From Adiantum capillus-veneris (lineage: Eukaryota > Streptophyta > Polypodiopsida > Polypodiales > Pteridaceae), in assembly GCA_014529385.2 (NCBI GenBank), contig CM043942.1, positions 27,425,969 to 27,489,968 on the forward strand: a DNA stretch of 64,000 nucleotides, given 5' to 3'. Each line of letters starts with the position of its first letter. Position 1 is the stretch's first letter. A program made the translations under genes and the position numbers. This document shows, piece after piece, positions 46,401 to 57,999 of this stretch. The notes under the pieces are model-generated. The model did not search any database. It was not told the DNA's origin and saw only the letters and a program-made list of their open reading frames with translations.

Positions 46401-46966
46401 TCATACTTGTTGCAAAAGAAAATGCAATCATTAACACACACATGTATCTTTTTGTAGTCCATACCTAGAACATTAACAAATTTATGAGCACTGCATCTAT
46501 CTTGTGGCATCTTATGACCCTTCAAAAGTAGCTTTGATAACAGGCTGCAAAATTTAACCATTACTTGCAAAGTTTATTTATTCATTATCTTTGAAAAAAG
46601 GTTGCAAACATCAAATTTATTTAACCTTAAAAGACGATCAATGCTTGTTTTGCTCATTTCACACATGACCTGTAGATTCAAGATCTCTAACGAAGCACGA
46701 AGAATAGAGAACTTAGCTCCAAGATATATAGGTGTCTTGCTTGTAGCCAAAAGAGTATCCTCCTCCTTTTGTGCAGCCTCTTCGCATCCATAATTGTTGT
46801 TTTCACACGAACCCTCCTCACGAGCAAGAAGCTCAGCAACCAAATTCTCCATAGTTGTATCCTCCTCGATCTGGTGCGGTAGGTATGGCATCTCTTCCTC
46901 CCTAGAATCAATCGCATTGGATCTCCCATGCATGAAAGTTTGCGAAGATTTGTTACTCGCATTCAT
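43477..46966 (-). pseudogene. CACTA (En/Spm) TNP2 transposase relic
   Basis: Broken minus-strand pieces follow TNP2 order. N-terminal acidic part (46574-46966); then GMDYKKIHVCVNDCIFF, KYDWLEKCPC and VPRKVLQHFPVIPRIQYMF (46205-46570); IMCVPVDSPTWKHIEEKW and LGPTSDGVNPF; LLIPRKYKVKNFDVYLAPLI, DELKELW and GILMWTMHDF (45766-46217); the FELPYWIDLRVQH ... MHIFKHV segment and GLKSHD (45085-45489); later C-terminal pieces (43690-44656); and a Glu/Asp-rich tail ending at the stop 43477-43479. TNP2 would cut at CACTA termini. There are many frame breaks and no CACTA termini were located. Confidence 0.8.
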
Positions 46967-47960
46967 GGATTATCCCATATTCCAAAGTCCTTGACATGCT
47001 TCAAGAAGACTCTTCGAAGCCTAGGAATGGCCCCTTTGCACTGCTCGCATGAACACAACAACTTGTTGTTCAACCATCGATAATGCTCCACTACATTGTT
47101 TGGTGCATCTTCCTCCCACATTGGCGTCTGCATCTTCAAAATGCAAGGAGAGGGGGGGGGAGGGGGAGGGAAGGGAAGGGGAATAAGAGCTAAAAGAAAA
47201 AATTTGCATGACTAAAATCAACCTCCTACTTCTTTTTAAAAGAAATGGAAGGAGCATGTTGACTAAAATCTAGGCAACAAAAGGGAGAAATGATCCAATT
47301 TTTAAAAATAAACGCACTTGAGGGTATCTGTGGGTATTTATGTGGCAATCATCATAGCAAATGGTAAGGCATTTTGCTCGGCCCCGTTATTAGAGGGGTC
47401 AAATTCATGCCATAAACTAGGGGTTTTGGGAAAACTCATGCCCTTCCTCCCTCCCTCCCAATTACTATTGTCTTGCCTAATTGGTCGAGGTAAAGGAACA
47501 TGTGAGCGCATGGGTTGTGCCCCATGCTCATGTTTTTCTGGTCCTATTTTTCCCTAATTGCTCGAGGTAAAGGCTCATGTGAGCCCATCGTTTCTCCCCC
47601 ATGCTCTTTGTGGGACGCATGTCTAACCTCATCATCCTATCTTATTGGAGTATTAGCGAGAACCACGATTAATTTGTCAAACCATGGGACGAAGCTGACT
47701 CGATTAGTGCATAAAAGCTATAAGATGTTGTCAATCTCTCGGAAAACAACTAACAAATCGCATCTAATTCAAGCTACACTCAAGTGACTGAAATCACCAA
47801 AAACCAATCGCTCATCGGCAAACAAATCACATCCATTACAGCATCAGATGACATCCAAACATAATGAAACTTCTAGGACATGTTTATAAGACCTAAGCAC
47901 ACATGCTTATGGTCTCAAACCCCACTTTAGGTCAAGTTTCAAAATCGTGATTATTAACAG
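46967..47960. other. Unassigned stretch with a G-rich run and a diverged short repeat
   Basis: No gene is seen. A G-rich run lies at 47146-47182. CGAGGTAAAGG(A/C)(A/T)CATGTGAGC occurs near 47486 and 47564, each followed by a CCCATGCTC word. The boundary between the TNP2 element and the Tat-like LTR must lie in or near this stretch but is not visible. Confidence 0.5.
47146..47182 (+). repeat. G-rich run with quadruplex potential
   Basis: Consecutive runs of 9, 5, 3, 3 and 4 G separated by one or two A. Fits the G3+N1-7 pattern by inspection. Confidence 0.7.
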
Positions 47961-48528
47961 TAGTGGATTTTTGACCTAGTTGTTTTTGACCCAGAATGCA
48001 TCTAAATGCTTAGCAATGATGCCCCAATACCTCGCCTATGCTTAGTTTTTGATTTAAAAGTGTAAATTTCTAGTTATGATGAAATTAGGTCGTGGATCGG
48101 CAACGTCATAAGCTATGAAATACTGTGAACTGCTTACGTCAATGCGTAGAGCTCTTACCTACGATTGCAATGCAGCAAAACGCAATCACAATGTGACAAT
48201 TGGACAGGAAGTAGGAAGCGCAAGAAGGAGAGAAGTAGCACCATTAGCTCACGTTGTGTATTTCTTATCCAAAAACTTATAAAAAACTTACAAACATTGG
48301 CTTTTATACCTTAGCCAAGGTTTTTGGGTGGTCAAAACTAATAATCTGGAGTTCTACCAAAGCTGGGTAATGACTGGTAGATACAATCTGGAAGCTTGTA
48401 GCACCGGCTCATTAATTACAAAGTTTATCTGAGAAAATAAGAGTTACAATATTCTCGATTTATCAAAATAATAAATGTTTTATAAAGAAACTCCGAAAAA
48501 TGATGTCCGTGTTAGCTTGCTGCTAACA
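47961..48528 (-). repeat. 3' LTR (part visible) of the Tat-like Ty3 element
   Basis: On the minus strand the LTR begins TGTTAGCAGCAAGC at 48528, right after a purine tract. A TATA-like GGTATAAAAG lies at about 48300-48311 (minus). The far end cannot be set because the 5' LTR lies beyond the window; it may extend left of 47961, since the AATCGTGATTATTAAC motif at 47943 is shared with the element's internal spacer. Confidence 0.55.
48300..48311 (-). promoter_or_regulatory. TATA box in the Tat-like LTR
   Basis: AAGGTATAAAAG on the minus strand, about 220 bases into the LTR. Confidence 0.45.
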
Positions 48529-48546
48529 TTCCCCCCTCCTCACCTG
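48529..48546 (-). promoter_or_regulatory. Polypurine tract of the Tat-like element
   Basis: Minus strand GGTGAGGAGGGGGGAA directly before the LTR start TGTTAGC. Confidence 0.8.
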
Positions 48547-48566
48547 TGTCGTCCCTTGACACAACT

Positions 48567-51500
48567 TTATGGGTTGAAATAGTCTTCGGGTTGACAGCTG
48601 GCGAGGGGGTCTTTAAGCGCATCTAGTGCCTTCTGGTATTTGATTCTTCTTTCTTTGTCAAGCACTTGCAGAAACTGCATTGTCACTTTATTCTTCAGCT
48701 CCACCGCTGAGTAGCCTACAAGCCTGGATGTTAGGTTGCTGATCATCGGTGCAAATATTTTCATTCGCCATGTAAAGAATCGAGTGTAGAAAGCTTCTTC
48801 AAAAGCCAACATATTATTCAATGGCAAGAACATATATCTGGCATAGAATCCGTAAAGGACTTTTTTGAAGGCTGACTACTCAGATCGTAGCATAAGCCTT
48901 GGTTACCTTCCAAAAATGATAGCCATGGGGCTCCTGTTTGGTCAGGCTCATTAAAAACTTGTATACGTGTGAGCAGCATCCTGCAGATCTTATATAACAT
49001 GGCGCAGGAGAGATCTAGTAGACTCTTGAAGAAAGACATGGCACTCATTAGGGTTTTCACCATGTATTCTTCCTTTGCCTGTCCTCTCTCTGGAGCTGGC
49101 AGCCTGGGGAAGTTAAGCCAAGTTGGCCTCTTCTTTTTCAGTGCTTCATACGCTTGCCATGTTTTTACTCTGGGTACAAGATAGAAGGTTGGATCTCTTT
49201 GAAGGGTTGCAAGTGATCTTGTGAACAGAATCAGGTATCTCAGATTCTTGTTCAGCCAGCTTAACCTCCACTTTGGGTGGTCTTTGTCTGCGCCATCTTC
49301 TTGCATATCTTTGTACCGCCTCTCTTTCACCTGTAATAATTCCACTTTGATGAGAGGGTATGGCAAGGATTGTTGATGCCATTGAGTGTTGATCTGATTG
49401 GAAGTGAGTTGAGTGATGTTGACAAAGTGTAAAACTCTCAACTCCCAATCCATTGCGGCTTTCCACTGCTCATCCACCTCTAGGGTGATCTTCTCCTTCA
49501 GTGCGTCTTCTTTAGATTTTGACAGCTGGACCATTGACACTGTGTCTGCATCTGTGATATTGATTAAAAATCCTCATCACCACTCGGTCTCGTTTGTTGA
49601 GTTTGAATATTGGTGATGACAGTCATCCTATCTTCTAACTCTCCTTGGAGAGCGTCGATCACCATCTCAAGTTCCTTGGCCTTTGTGCTGCGGTTCAATG
49701 CTACTGAATGGAGTCTCTCCGTCATTTCTTGCATCTGTCGTGCATATTCATTGACTTGGACTATTACCTCGTCATTTGATTGCCACTCCTCTTGTCTTGC
49801 TAGGTGAGATGTGCCTGCAGACTCATGTGTGGCTTGCTGGTGAGTCGTAACTGCTGGTGGTTCTTGTGTGGAGGTAGATGGTTGGTCTTCTTCTTGGTCA
49901 TCCTGGGGCTTTGATGCCTCAGCAGTTTCTGCCTGAGTGGAAGTAGATGGTGATGGCTCAGACCTTGTTGTCTTCTTTGGTGACGGTCTTTCTTCCTTCT
50001 CTGGCTTGAGTTATTTCTCATGTGCAGTGGTAAACTCTTTTTCTGTATCTGCTTCTTTATCAGACTCTTGTGCAGATTCACGTGCCTTTTTCTCTTCAGG
50101 ATTTTGAGGATCTTCTGCGGCCTTCTCCTTTCCAACTCGGCTTCTTTTTCTTTTTGTCTGTTGGGGTGGTCAGCCTCTTGTGCAGATTTTGTTTGTTTGG
50201 TGGACTCAGAATCTTTCTCTTTCTCAGGCTCCGCTTCTTTATTGTGGTGGGCTAGGCTTGGGAGGGTACTGTTGTTCTGTAGGCGGTGAGGTGGGTCGGG
50301 GAGATCCATAACTTTATTCTTGGGCTTCTGCTCTAGCCGTCTCCTCGGCTTGTCTTTGGTCTTCCGCCTCTTTGGCTGTCTTAGCAACTTCTTCTGCCTC
50401 CTTTAGCTTTAGAGCTTTAGCCTCTTGGTACATTATTTCTAAACGCTCTGTTGGATCATCCGTCTCTTTTCTTGTGTGATGATTTGTTCTTGGGACTTTG
50501 AGTCCAACAGACACTCAATTTTCTAGGTCCTTCCCTTGTGCTTGTCTACTGTGCTAGTAGGCCTGTTTCTCTCTTTCGAAGCACGCTTGTTTCTGAGCTG
50601 GCTCTTCTTAGTGTGTGGCCACAACTTTTCTTTTCATCTCTTCTCTCCGAGCTCTCTTTTCTTCGTTGTTAGAGCTCTCGCTACTGTGCCTTTCCGGTGA
50701 GCTGCCAGCCGACTCTTCATCAGATTTATATGATCTTTTTCCTGACCTTGTAGCTCTTGGAGAGGGTTGTACTACCAATATCCATGTGTTCTGATCAGGA
50801 GCAGGTGGTAGATTGTCGGCCATGCCGATGGCATGATATGCTATTCAAGTCAAGACCTCTAGCGCACCCAAGTAAGTGATTTTTCCTTCTTTCTTGGTGC
50901 CCTTCAAAGTGGTCAGGACATACTGCACGTGGTCCACTGGTTGCCTTGTTGTCAGCTTGAGAACTTGAGTGAATGTGGTGGCCACGACGTGATTTGGCAT
51001 AGTGTACCTTGGTGGCATTTTTGCCAAGAAATGGAAGTGCTGGTGGTACAAACGGGCTGGCTCTTCCACTTGTTTGTGAATAAGGTCGGCAAATGTAGTT
51101 GCGGTTGTCTCTTTGGTAAATGTTCCTATGATTTTCCTGTCCCTTACTCGCATGGTCATTCCTTCTTTGGGCAGTTTGAGTGCCTCTACCACTATCTCTT
51201 TAGTAAGCACTACCTCGACCTTGTTCCCTTGGGTGTCGGATATCTGTGCGGTTCCATCTTCTTTGATTGTGGATAGAAGCTCATAAGCTTTCTGAAAATC
51301 CACTCCGCAAGGCTCTTGTTCGTAGAAATCCTTTAGCCCCATCCTTCGGTTAGCCTCTTTTGTCTTTGGCTTTGTGGCTACATCATAGAATTCTTTGGGT
51401 AGGAGTTGCAACTCCACCTGATGCCCTTCTTCACTCTTGAATCTGCCAGTGAAGACTGTAGTGTGGTGCTCTTCCAACTCTTCTCTAGAGAGGTATGATG

Positions 51501-51603
51501 CCTTGGCTACTTTGACTGACTCGGGGTCTAGTTGATAAGCGGGCAGTTCCTGTAGTTTTTCCTTTTGGTTGAGCTTCTTTTTAGCCCTCTCTGCTGCTTG
51601 CAT
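48567..51603 (-). pseudogene. Long ORF3 region downstream of pol, unrecognised protein
   Basis: Minus-strand pieces in one sense: 50845-51603 (252 codons, starting MQAAERAKKKLNQKEK; globular, with LQLLPKEFYD and LPKEGMTMRVRDRK); a Glu/Lys/Gln-rich, Ser/Thr-poor-to-rich linker with coiled-coil character (about 49550-50823); then 48818-49540 (VDEQWKAAMDWELRVLHFV ... AYEALKKKRPTWLNFPRLP) and 48567-48833. Several stops and frame shifts break it. It lies in pol sense between the spacer repeats and the polypurine tract, the place of extra 3' ORFs in some Tat/Athila elements. No homology is claimed; a distant plant-transposon gag-like or structural role is possible. Confidence 0.5.
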
Positions 51604-52445
51604 GGCTCCTGTTCAGTGAATAGAGTGCAAAGCTAGCAAATTTCTCAGAATTATCTTTGAAATGTCCTTTAGGTTGAAATGCTGACAATTTGGTCCAATT
51701 TGCTTCAAATCAATTTTTTAACAAGCAAAGATGCATAAAAACACGCAAAGATGCATAAAAACATATATGAAAGGAACAAAACTGTGTGGTCAAAACAAAT
51801 ATTTGCAACCAAAGTAAATAATCACGATTGTTTACAGCTGAGAAATTTTTCAACTTTTGCAAACTATAGGCTTGAAGTGCATATCAATTACATGCTCTGA
51901 ATGAAATATGGGATGATTTGGATGCATAGGGTGAAAATGGTACCAGATTTTGGCTTTAGGTCTCTGAAACAGTAGATATAAAGGAAATTTGAGATTTTGA
52001 GCTCCAAATTGATTCAAAATTGGCTAGTGGGCTTAACACATCATGTACTTTGGATGTATGATGGCAAAATATCAAAATTCCCCAATTTTGACCAGAAAGT
52101 AAATAATCGCGATTATTAACTTTTCTTCCAAAATTGACATTTTTTGATACAAATTGGTTCTAGGCGTTGTATAGACCTCGGGTATGAGATATGAGGTGAT
52201 TTGGATCAAGAAATGTGGTCGATAACCAAGAATTTGGCTTGCAAAGACTTCTTTGCGTTGTTTGACAATTTTACAAATAATGGGTGGTCATTTTGGCTCA
52301 TACTTGATTTTTGGCTTGTAATAGGTGTGTACACATGATAGGTGAGGTGAGGTGATAATTTCCAAGCAAAATTGACGCAAAAGTAAATAATCGCGATTTT
52401 TTACAACAGTGACAAAATCTTTGCGAAACCTAAAAATTTTGACCT
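51604..52445. repeat. Spacer with three diverged units of about 285 bp
   Basis: The motif AGTAAATAATCRCGATT occurs at 51813, 52098 and 52382, spaced 285 and 284 bases. Between copies, GATTTGGAT and ATTTTGGCT-like words recur at matching places. The rest of each unit is strongly diverged. No coding. Confidence 0.7.
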
Positions 52446-54160
52446 AGACATGTTCCATACACCTAATACAAGTCCTAAATTGAATTTAGTTAAGTTTGGT
52501 CCTGCCAACATCACTTTGTGCTTTGTTGACTCTGAAATCACCGTTTTTTATGACTACTCTGTCTGTTGGGTTGGTCGGTCAACTTTGAGACTTTGGACTT
52601 GTTCGCAACATAGTCGTGAAGCAACCTGTCCAATTTTGGCTCATTTGGAGTCAGTTTGACCTCGTATGTCGAATTTGATGCTTTGTAACCTTCGAGCCAT
52701 TTTCTATTGTTCAAGGGCTTTGCTTGATGGATTTCACCAAACCAATCATATACATTGTATATGGACCTCATAAGCAAGCCATATGTGGAGTCATGTTGAA
52801 ATTCTGGCATTTGCCAAAAACCTAACTTTTCTATTGGGGACCCCCTCGCCTCCATACCGAATGGTCATCTGATGACATAGAAAGGTTCTATTATGTTAGG
52901 GCATGCTATGGTTCAAATCCCATCTGATTTGGTCAAGCTGGCAGGCCGCTATGGTCAGTTTTAGGTCGTAGATCTTCGTGCACTGCTCGATTTCTAGGGT
53001 TTTTTTCTAGGGCTTTAGACTAGTTACCAGCCGTACAAAATGGATCATTGTTGAGTAAAGAACTTACTTCTCATATCTCGTGTGAGACGGCACTGAAAAT
53101 GATCAACCAACTGTGGGCTCCAAAAAAGTTGCGTGAAAGAGGCCGAAATCTCTTTCTGCAAAGGCTCCAAGTGGAAATGAAGTGGTTTTAGCCTACCTTG
53201 GATATCTATACCCGGACTTCTCGAACCAATTTTCCCCGGATTCCCCCATTAGTCCTACTAGGCCGTGTAATCTATGTTAGACTCAAAAATTTCCCTGATC
53301 GGATTCCTGTAGCTCATTATGTAAGAATTTTGCAAAAGTAGGCCTAGCCGCCTAATTTAAGCTTCCCGCTTCCATCTTCTGATTTTATTCAAAATTTTGG
53401 TGCTTGTCCACCTTGTCTTTCTGATCACCATCGTGTCTTCCATTTTTCCATATGAGCTTCCCTGCTATTTATTATTAATTTTTGACTTGTTTATTTGAAA
53501 AATCAAAGAAAATAGCAAAATGCTCTAAAAAAGTAAAGTAAAAATTCAATAATTAAGGAAATCCATTGAAAAACATAGCTTTATTGTTTTTTTGTTGAAT
53601 GTTTCTATTTTTAAGCCTCATTATCAATAAAAATGATGAAAAATACCCAAAAAAGGACTATTTTTGATGATTTTTTGATAGTATATACATTATTTACACT
53701 CATCGAGAAGATATTATCATTGAATTTTCCCTTGATGATGAGTTATAAGGGCATTATTAGGTAATTTTGTAAAAAATCACACGTTAACATCAAAATTTTC
53801 CTCCCTCTTCAAACATTGCCCTTAATTACTTAGTACTTAGTGCCCTTCCACCCCTCCTAGATGGCGTACTCCGGGATGACTGTGTGCATGGGTTGAACAA
53901 TTATGTCTATGCATAGCTATGATTGGCTCTACCATGAAATGAAGATCAATGCAATTTCAAACCAATATACTATGCAAGAGCTGGGCCTTGAGTAATTAAC
54001 TCAAGGGTTTCCGATGTCGAGGTTTGCTGCTGTTGTCTTCCAAAGAGCAAATCTTGTAGCTTGTGTACTCTCTGTTTGATTGTACCATCAGGATGCTTTA
54101 GCACACTGATTTCTTGAGCTGTTGGTAGCACTTTTGACTATTGTCGAGCTTTTTCTCGCC
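52446..54160. other. Non-coding internal spacer of the Tat-like element
   Basis: AT-rich, with scattered short open frames that show no domain and differ from the flanking coding style. It lies between the post-integrase coding region and ORF3. Confidence 0.5.
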
Positions 54161-54161
54161 A

Positions 54162-54960
54162 TTAGTAGCTTGGTCGGCTTGGTGCTGCATGGTGTGGTGG
54201 AGTCTGTTGAGACTTAACTCGCCATTGCTTGATTGGTTTTACGGTTTGTGGAGAAGATAAGTGCTCCTTTTTCTTCCAAACCATTTCTATGTTAGGTTCC
54301 TTTCTCAGAGATGTTTGTCTCTGTGTTTTAATCCTTGGAACCTTCTTTTGTTTTGTCGGTGAAGTTTTAGGCACCCAGATTTGAATTGGCTTATCCTTAA
54401 GCTTTGCTTTTGGTACCCAAATTTGCTTGACTCCTTGCATGCTACATGTAGCATTTGATTGTTGAGGGGATGGAGAAGATTGACTACTTGGTACCCAAAT
54501 TTGCGTGACTCCTTGCATGCTATATGTAACATTTAATTGTCGAGGGGATGGAGAAGATTGACTACTTCATGGTTTGGTCTGCTGATTGCTTGTTTTCCAT
54601 TCCTCCTTGCTTGGTGCAATTGGAACAATGAGTTGCCCTCCTCTAGGTGATAGCTTTAACTGATTTGTATCTCAATCTGGTACTATTGTGTATGTTTGCA
54701 TCCAGGGAATTCCAAGAATCATCGTCTCATTCATGTGTTCATCTGGCAAGCATACAAACTGATGAGGACATGAACATCCATGTACTATCACGTTCAAGTT
54801 GACTACTCCCAATGTTGGAGTTGGGTTCTTGTTGCATCCTTTGATTATCTCTATTCCTGCTGTCAATGCTTGACTTGTGGCCTTCTTGTATGTGGATAAC
54901 TGACTGCATTTACTCTAGCTCCTGCGTCAACCAAAGCATTGGTGCTATGAGTGTTGAGAT
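54162..54960 (-). pseudogene. Second protease-like domain and IWVP-repeat tail downstream of integrase
   Basis: Minus strand: LVDAGARVNAVSY (around 54930) resembles the aspartic-protease flap start but with DAG for DSG/DTG. Then LGVVNLNVIVHG and ETMILGIPWMQTY (54690-54830), like the hydrophobic closing motif of retroviral-type proteases. A tail follows with QIWVP at four places in 54300-54520, partly created by a 78-bp tandem duplication (54411-54488 and 54489-54566). It lies in frame-sense after the integrase C-terminus, while the normal protease is at 62889-63812. Broken by stops. Confidence 0.5.
54411..54566 (-). repeat. 78-bp in-frame tandem duplication
   Basis: TGGTACCCAAATTTGC starts each unit (54411 and 54489). 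The unit equals 26 codons and duplicates a QIWVP...SSPSP peptide. Confidence 0.9.
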
Positions 54961-55516
54961 GTACTTTGATGCACAGGTCCATATCATCTAACGAGTCATC
55001 ATCCATTGAAATTGCATCTTTAGGTAATTTCCATTTTCGATCATCTATTTCCAAAGTGTTGATGGGAATCGGTATCTGTTGACTCTTGAGAGCAGCTTCC
55101 GTTTGAATACCCAAAGCCGAGCTTCCTTGGGCTTCATCAATAACTTGCTGTTGTTTGATCTTCGTTTGTTTGGCTGCATGCATTCTTTCTAGCAATTCGT
55201 TGGTTAGTTGCAAATTGTATTTCTTTAGACGACATCCACTAATCCAATTAGCCATTGGTTCACCATCTAGGGTGGACAATTTTATTACATTTGAAGATAC
55301 GTCTTCAATGATAAACGTTCCGTTTCCCTTTTTCTTAAACTTGGGAATGTGTTGCTTAAGGGAATAGACTAAAACTAAGTCCCCTTTCTTGAAGATCTTT
55401 ATGATTAAGTGCGAATCAAAAAACTGTTTTTGTTTCCGCTTTTGTGCATAGATATGAGCTACAGCAGTTAGCCTTTGCTCGTCTAGCTTTTCCAAATCTT
55501 CTAGTCTTTCTGACAA
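54863..55516 (-). pseudogene. Integrase C-terminal module and linker of the Tat-like element
   Basis: 217-codon minus frame. It holds AQKRKQKQFFDSHLI, KKGDLVLVYSLKQH and the module KFKKKGNGTFIIEDV ... STLDGEPMANWISGCRLKKY, characteristic of Tat-type integrase C-termini. A Gln/Lys linker, an acidic DDDSLDDMD segment and the start of the second protease-like motif follow. The frame is open, but the following domain shifts frame at about 54866. Confidence 0.75.
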
Positions 55517-55709
55517 TTCATGTCCAGTCCACTCAAGATTCTATACTACCATTAATGTCGGCAATAGAGCTTCTATGAACAGTATCGCATCAAGACCATA
55601 AACAAGGTTAAAGGGTGTAGCATTTAGAGGTATTTTGAATGAAACTTGATAAGCCCATAGAGAAGCATGGAGATTCATTTCCCAGTCTGTCCATCCTGAA
55701 CTAACCACT

Positions 55710-56420
55710 TTAGTCAGTACCGAGCTAAGAATTTTATTGTATGCTCAGCTTGTCCATTTGCTTGTGGGTGATAGGGAGCTGATTTGTTATGGATGACCAT
55801 AAACTCATTAAGCAAATACTCTATTACCTCATTGAGGAAATGAGTTCCCCGCTCACTGACAATCTCTATTGGCAGTCCATACCTCATGAATACATACTCA
55901 TATAAGAATGCAATAGTGGTTCTGGCATCATTCTTTTGAGTTGCTTTAGCCTCGGCCCACTTGGTCAAATATTCCGTAGCTACAATGATATATTGAGCTT
56001 GGGTTCTATAAGCAGGTGGCTGTATTGGTCCAACAAAATCTATACCCCATTTTACAAAAGCTCTAGCCCCCATCATTGGTCTTAAGGGCATGCTATCTAC
56101 TCATTTTGGCATTTTTGCTCATTGACAAGCATCACACCTTCAAACATATTCTTTAGTATCTACAAAAATTGTTGGCCACCATATGCCTGCCATCAAGATT
56201 TCTCTTGAGGTGGTCTCACTAGAAAAGTGGCCTCTAGCTAATCCAGCATGTGCTTGTTCTATAATCGGGATATACTCGTTTTCATTTGCACAAAGACACA
56301 AATGTTGATCTTTACCTCTCCGATACAATTGGTTCCCAATAAGAGCATAGTCTCTTGCTTGAGTTTCAATTGCTCTTTGACGGAGTTTACTCATATCCTT
56401 AGGAAATGTTTGGCTCAATA
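55710..56420 (-). pseudogene. Integrase of the Tat-like element
   Basis: Minus pieces 56140-56418 and 55714-56091. The zinc module shows HAGLARGHFSSETTSREIL and GIWWPT, then CDAC near 56125 with stops around it. The core has WGIDFVGPI (first Asp), IEIVSERGTHF where the second catalytic Asp of the usual SDRG is Glu, and HPQANGQAEHTIK (catalytic Glu). Integrase would insert the cDNA. Stops near 56100-56135 and frame loss after 55714 make this copy inactive. Confidence 0.85.
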
Positions 56421-56519
56421 ATTAAGTAACTAGATAATTACTCCACTTAGAAACATGTGACATTTGAAACAATGTTACATGAGATATGGGTGTTTGTTTT
56501 TGACATTGAGGGCAATCCT

Positions 56520-57994
56520 TTACAAAAGATCAAAAATCAAATGAGTAAGTCTCAAGATTTGTTGCATAGTTTGGTCTTCCACAAGGTGAAGTCCTACTAT
56601 GGTAATATGTGCTTGATTTAGGTACTGTTCTTTTTCTTCAGGATTAATGCATAAAAGAAATATCCCGTCCCGATTTCTTTTGTATAGCCTTCCAGCTAGT
56701 AATTGATACATAGCCGATTGCTTGATTAATCCGATTGTGATAGGAAGTGGTATTTGTGAATCCTCTTGAGCTATTGTCATTAATGACACAATGTTTTCCG
56801 ACCATCTAGGTATCATTTCTATGGAGAACAAATAGGCATCTGGTAGATCATCGTCTACCCCTTTAGGTGATTTTCTTGAAACAATTCTTGACAAATGATC
56901 TGCTCGTTGATGTGTAGTGCCTTTTTTTACAACCACAGTGAAATCAAATTCAAGGAGAATGATGAACCATCTCACTATTCTCCCTCTGTTGCATGGCTTG
57001 TTGACCAAATAGAAGAAAGCTTGATGGTCCACAAAGAACACAAACTTGTTGGCTAATAAGTAATGTCTATACTTTTTTAAATCATAGATCAATCCTAGTC
57101 CTTCTCTTTTGGTGGTGGTGTAATTCTTTTCCACCATGTTCAATTATCGGCTAGCATAAAAAATAGAAAAGTCAAATTTCCCATCTCCTGGTTGAGCTAG
57201 TATACAACCTATCGCAAAATTGGAAGCATCTACATGCACGTGGAATACCTTATTCCAATATAGTGCTTTCAATATTGGAGCTGAGGTGAGAGCTTGCTTA
57301 AGCTTCATGAAGGATTCTTCACACGCCTCGGTCCATTCAAAGTGTGTAACCAAGCTATACATGGGTTTTGCAATTATAGCATACATGTAGATGAACCGTC
57401 GGTAATATCCACAATGCCCCATGAAGGCTTGTACCCCTTGACTGTTGTTGATTTAGGCAATTCTGCAATGATATGAATCTTCTCAATATCAGTAAGCTAT
57501 GCCATTTTTAGACACTATATGTCCAAGAATTTTTCCTTGTCTACCCATGAATGTGCACTTTTAAGGATTTAAGCAAACCATATAAAGTCTACATTTTTCG
57601 AATATCTTTTTGAGGTGTTCAAAATGATCAGCTCGGATTAATGACTGTACACATAGATCATCCATATGTACTTCTAAGAAGTTCCTAAGATATTCTTTGA
57701 AAGCATGGCTCATCAACCTTTGGAACATGGCTGGAGAATTAGTTAACCCAAACGGCATAACCCGATAGGCAAATATACCCCATTCTGTTGCAAAAGCAGT
57801 TTTATGCTGATCTTTTGGGTCAACCAAAAGTTGATTGTATCGTGAAAAGCCGTCTAAGAAGCTGTAAGATTCTTTTATTGCAACTTGTTCTAAAACATGC
57901 TCAATTATCGGAAGAGGAAAGTTGTCTCTAATGGTAGCTGCATTCACCTTTTTGAGATTAACACACACTTGTAATTTTCCATTCTTCTTGGGTA
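56520..57994 (-). pseudogene. RT (C-terminal part) and RNase H of the Tat-like element
   Basis: Minus pieces in order. 57561-57994 has VCVNLKKVNAATIRDNFPLP, MPFGLTNSPAMF and the palm LEVHMDDLCV, where His replaces the usual Tyr but the two Asp remain. 57144-57422 has MGHCGYYRRFIYMYA and the RNase H start HVHVDASNFAIGCIL. 56520-57143 has TTTKREGLGLIYDLKKYRHY and VDHQAFFYLV. Stops and frame changes lie at about 57560-57480, 57143 and 56519. The RT N-terminus is on the far side of an inserted LTR element, at 62160-62480. Confidence 0.85.
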
Positions 57995-57999
57995 CTACC
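57995..57999. repeat. Target-site duplication CTACC (left)
   Basis: CTACC at 57995-57999 and 62155-62159 flanks the inserted LTR element and lies in the RT coding sequence. Confidence 0.95.

Noticed and set aside
52538-52855. 105-codon minus ORF in the Tat-like spacer
   Set aside because: No domain, adjacent sequence is non-coding in style, and the length is reachable by chance.
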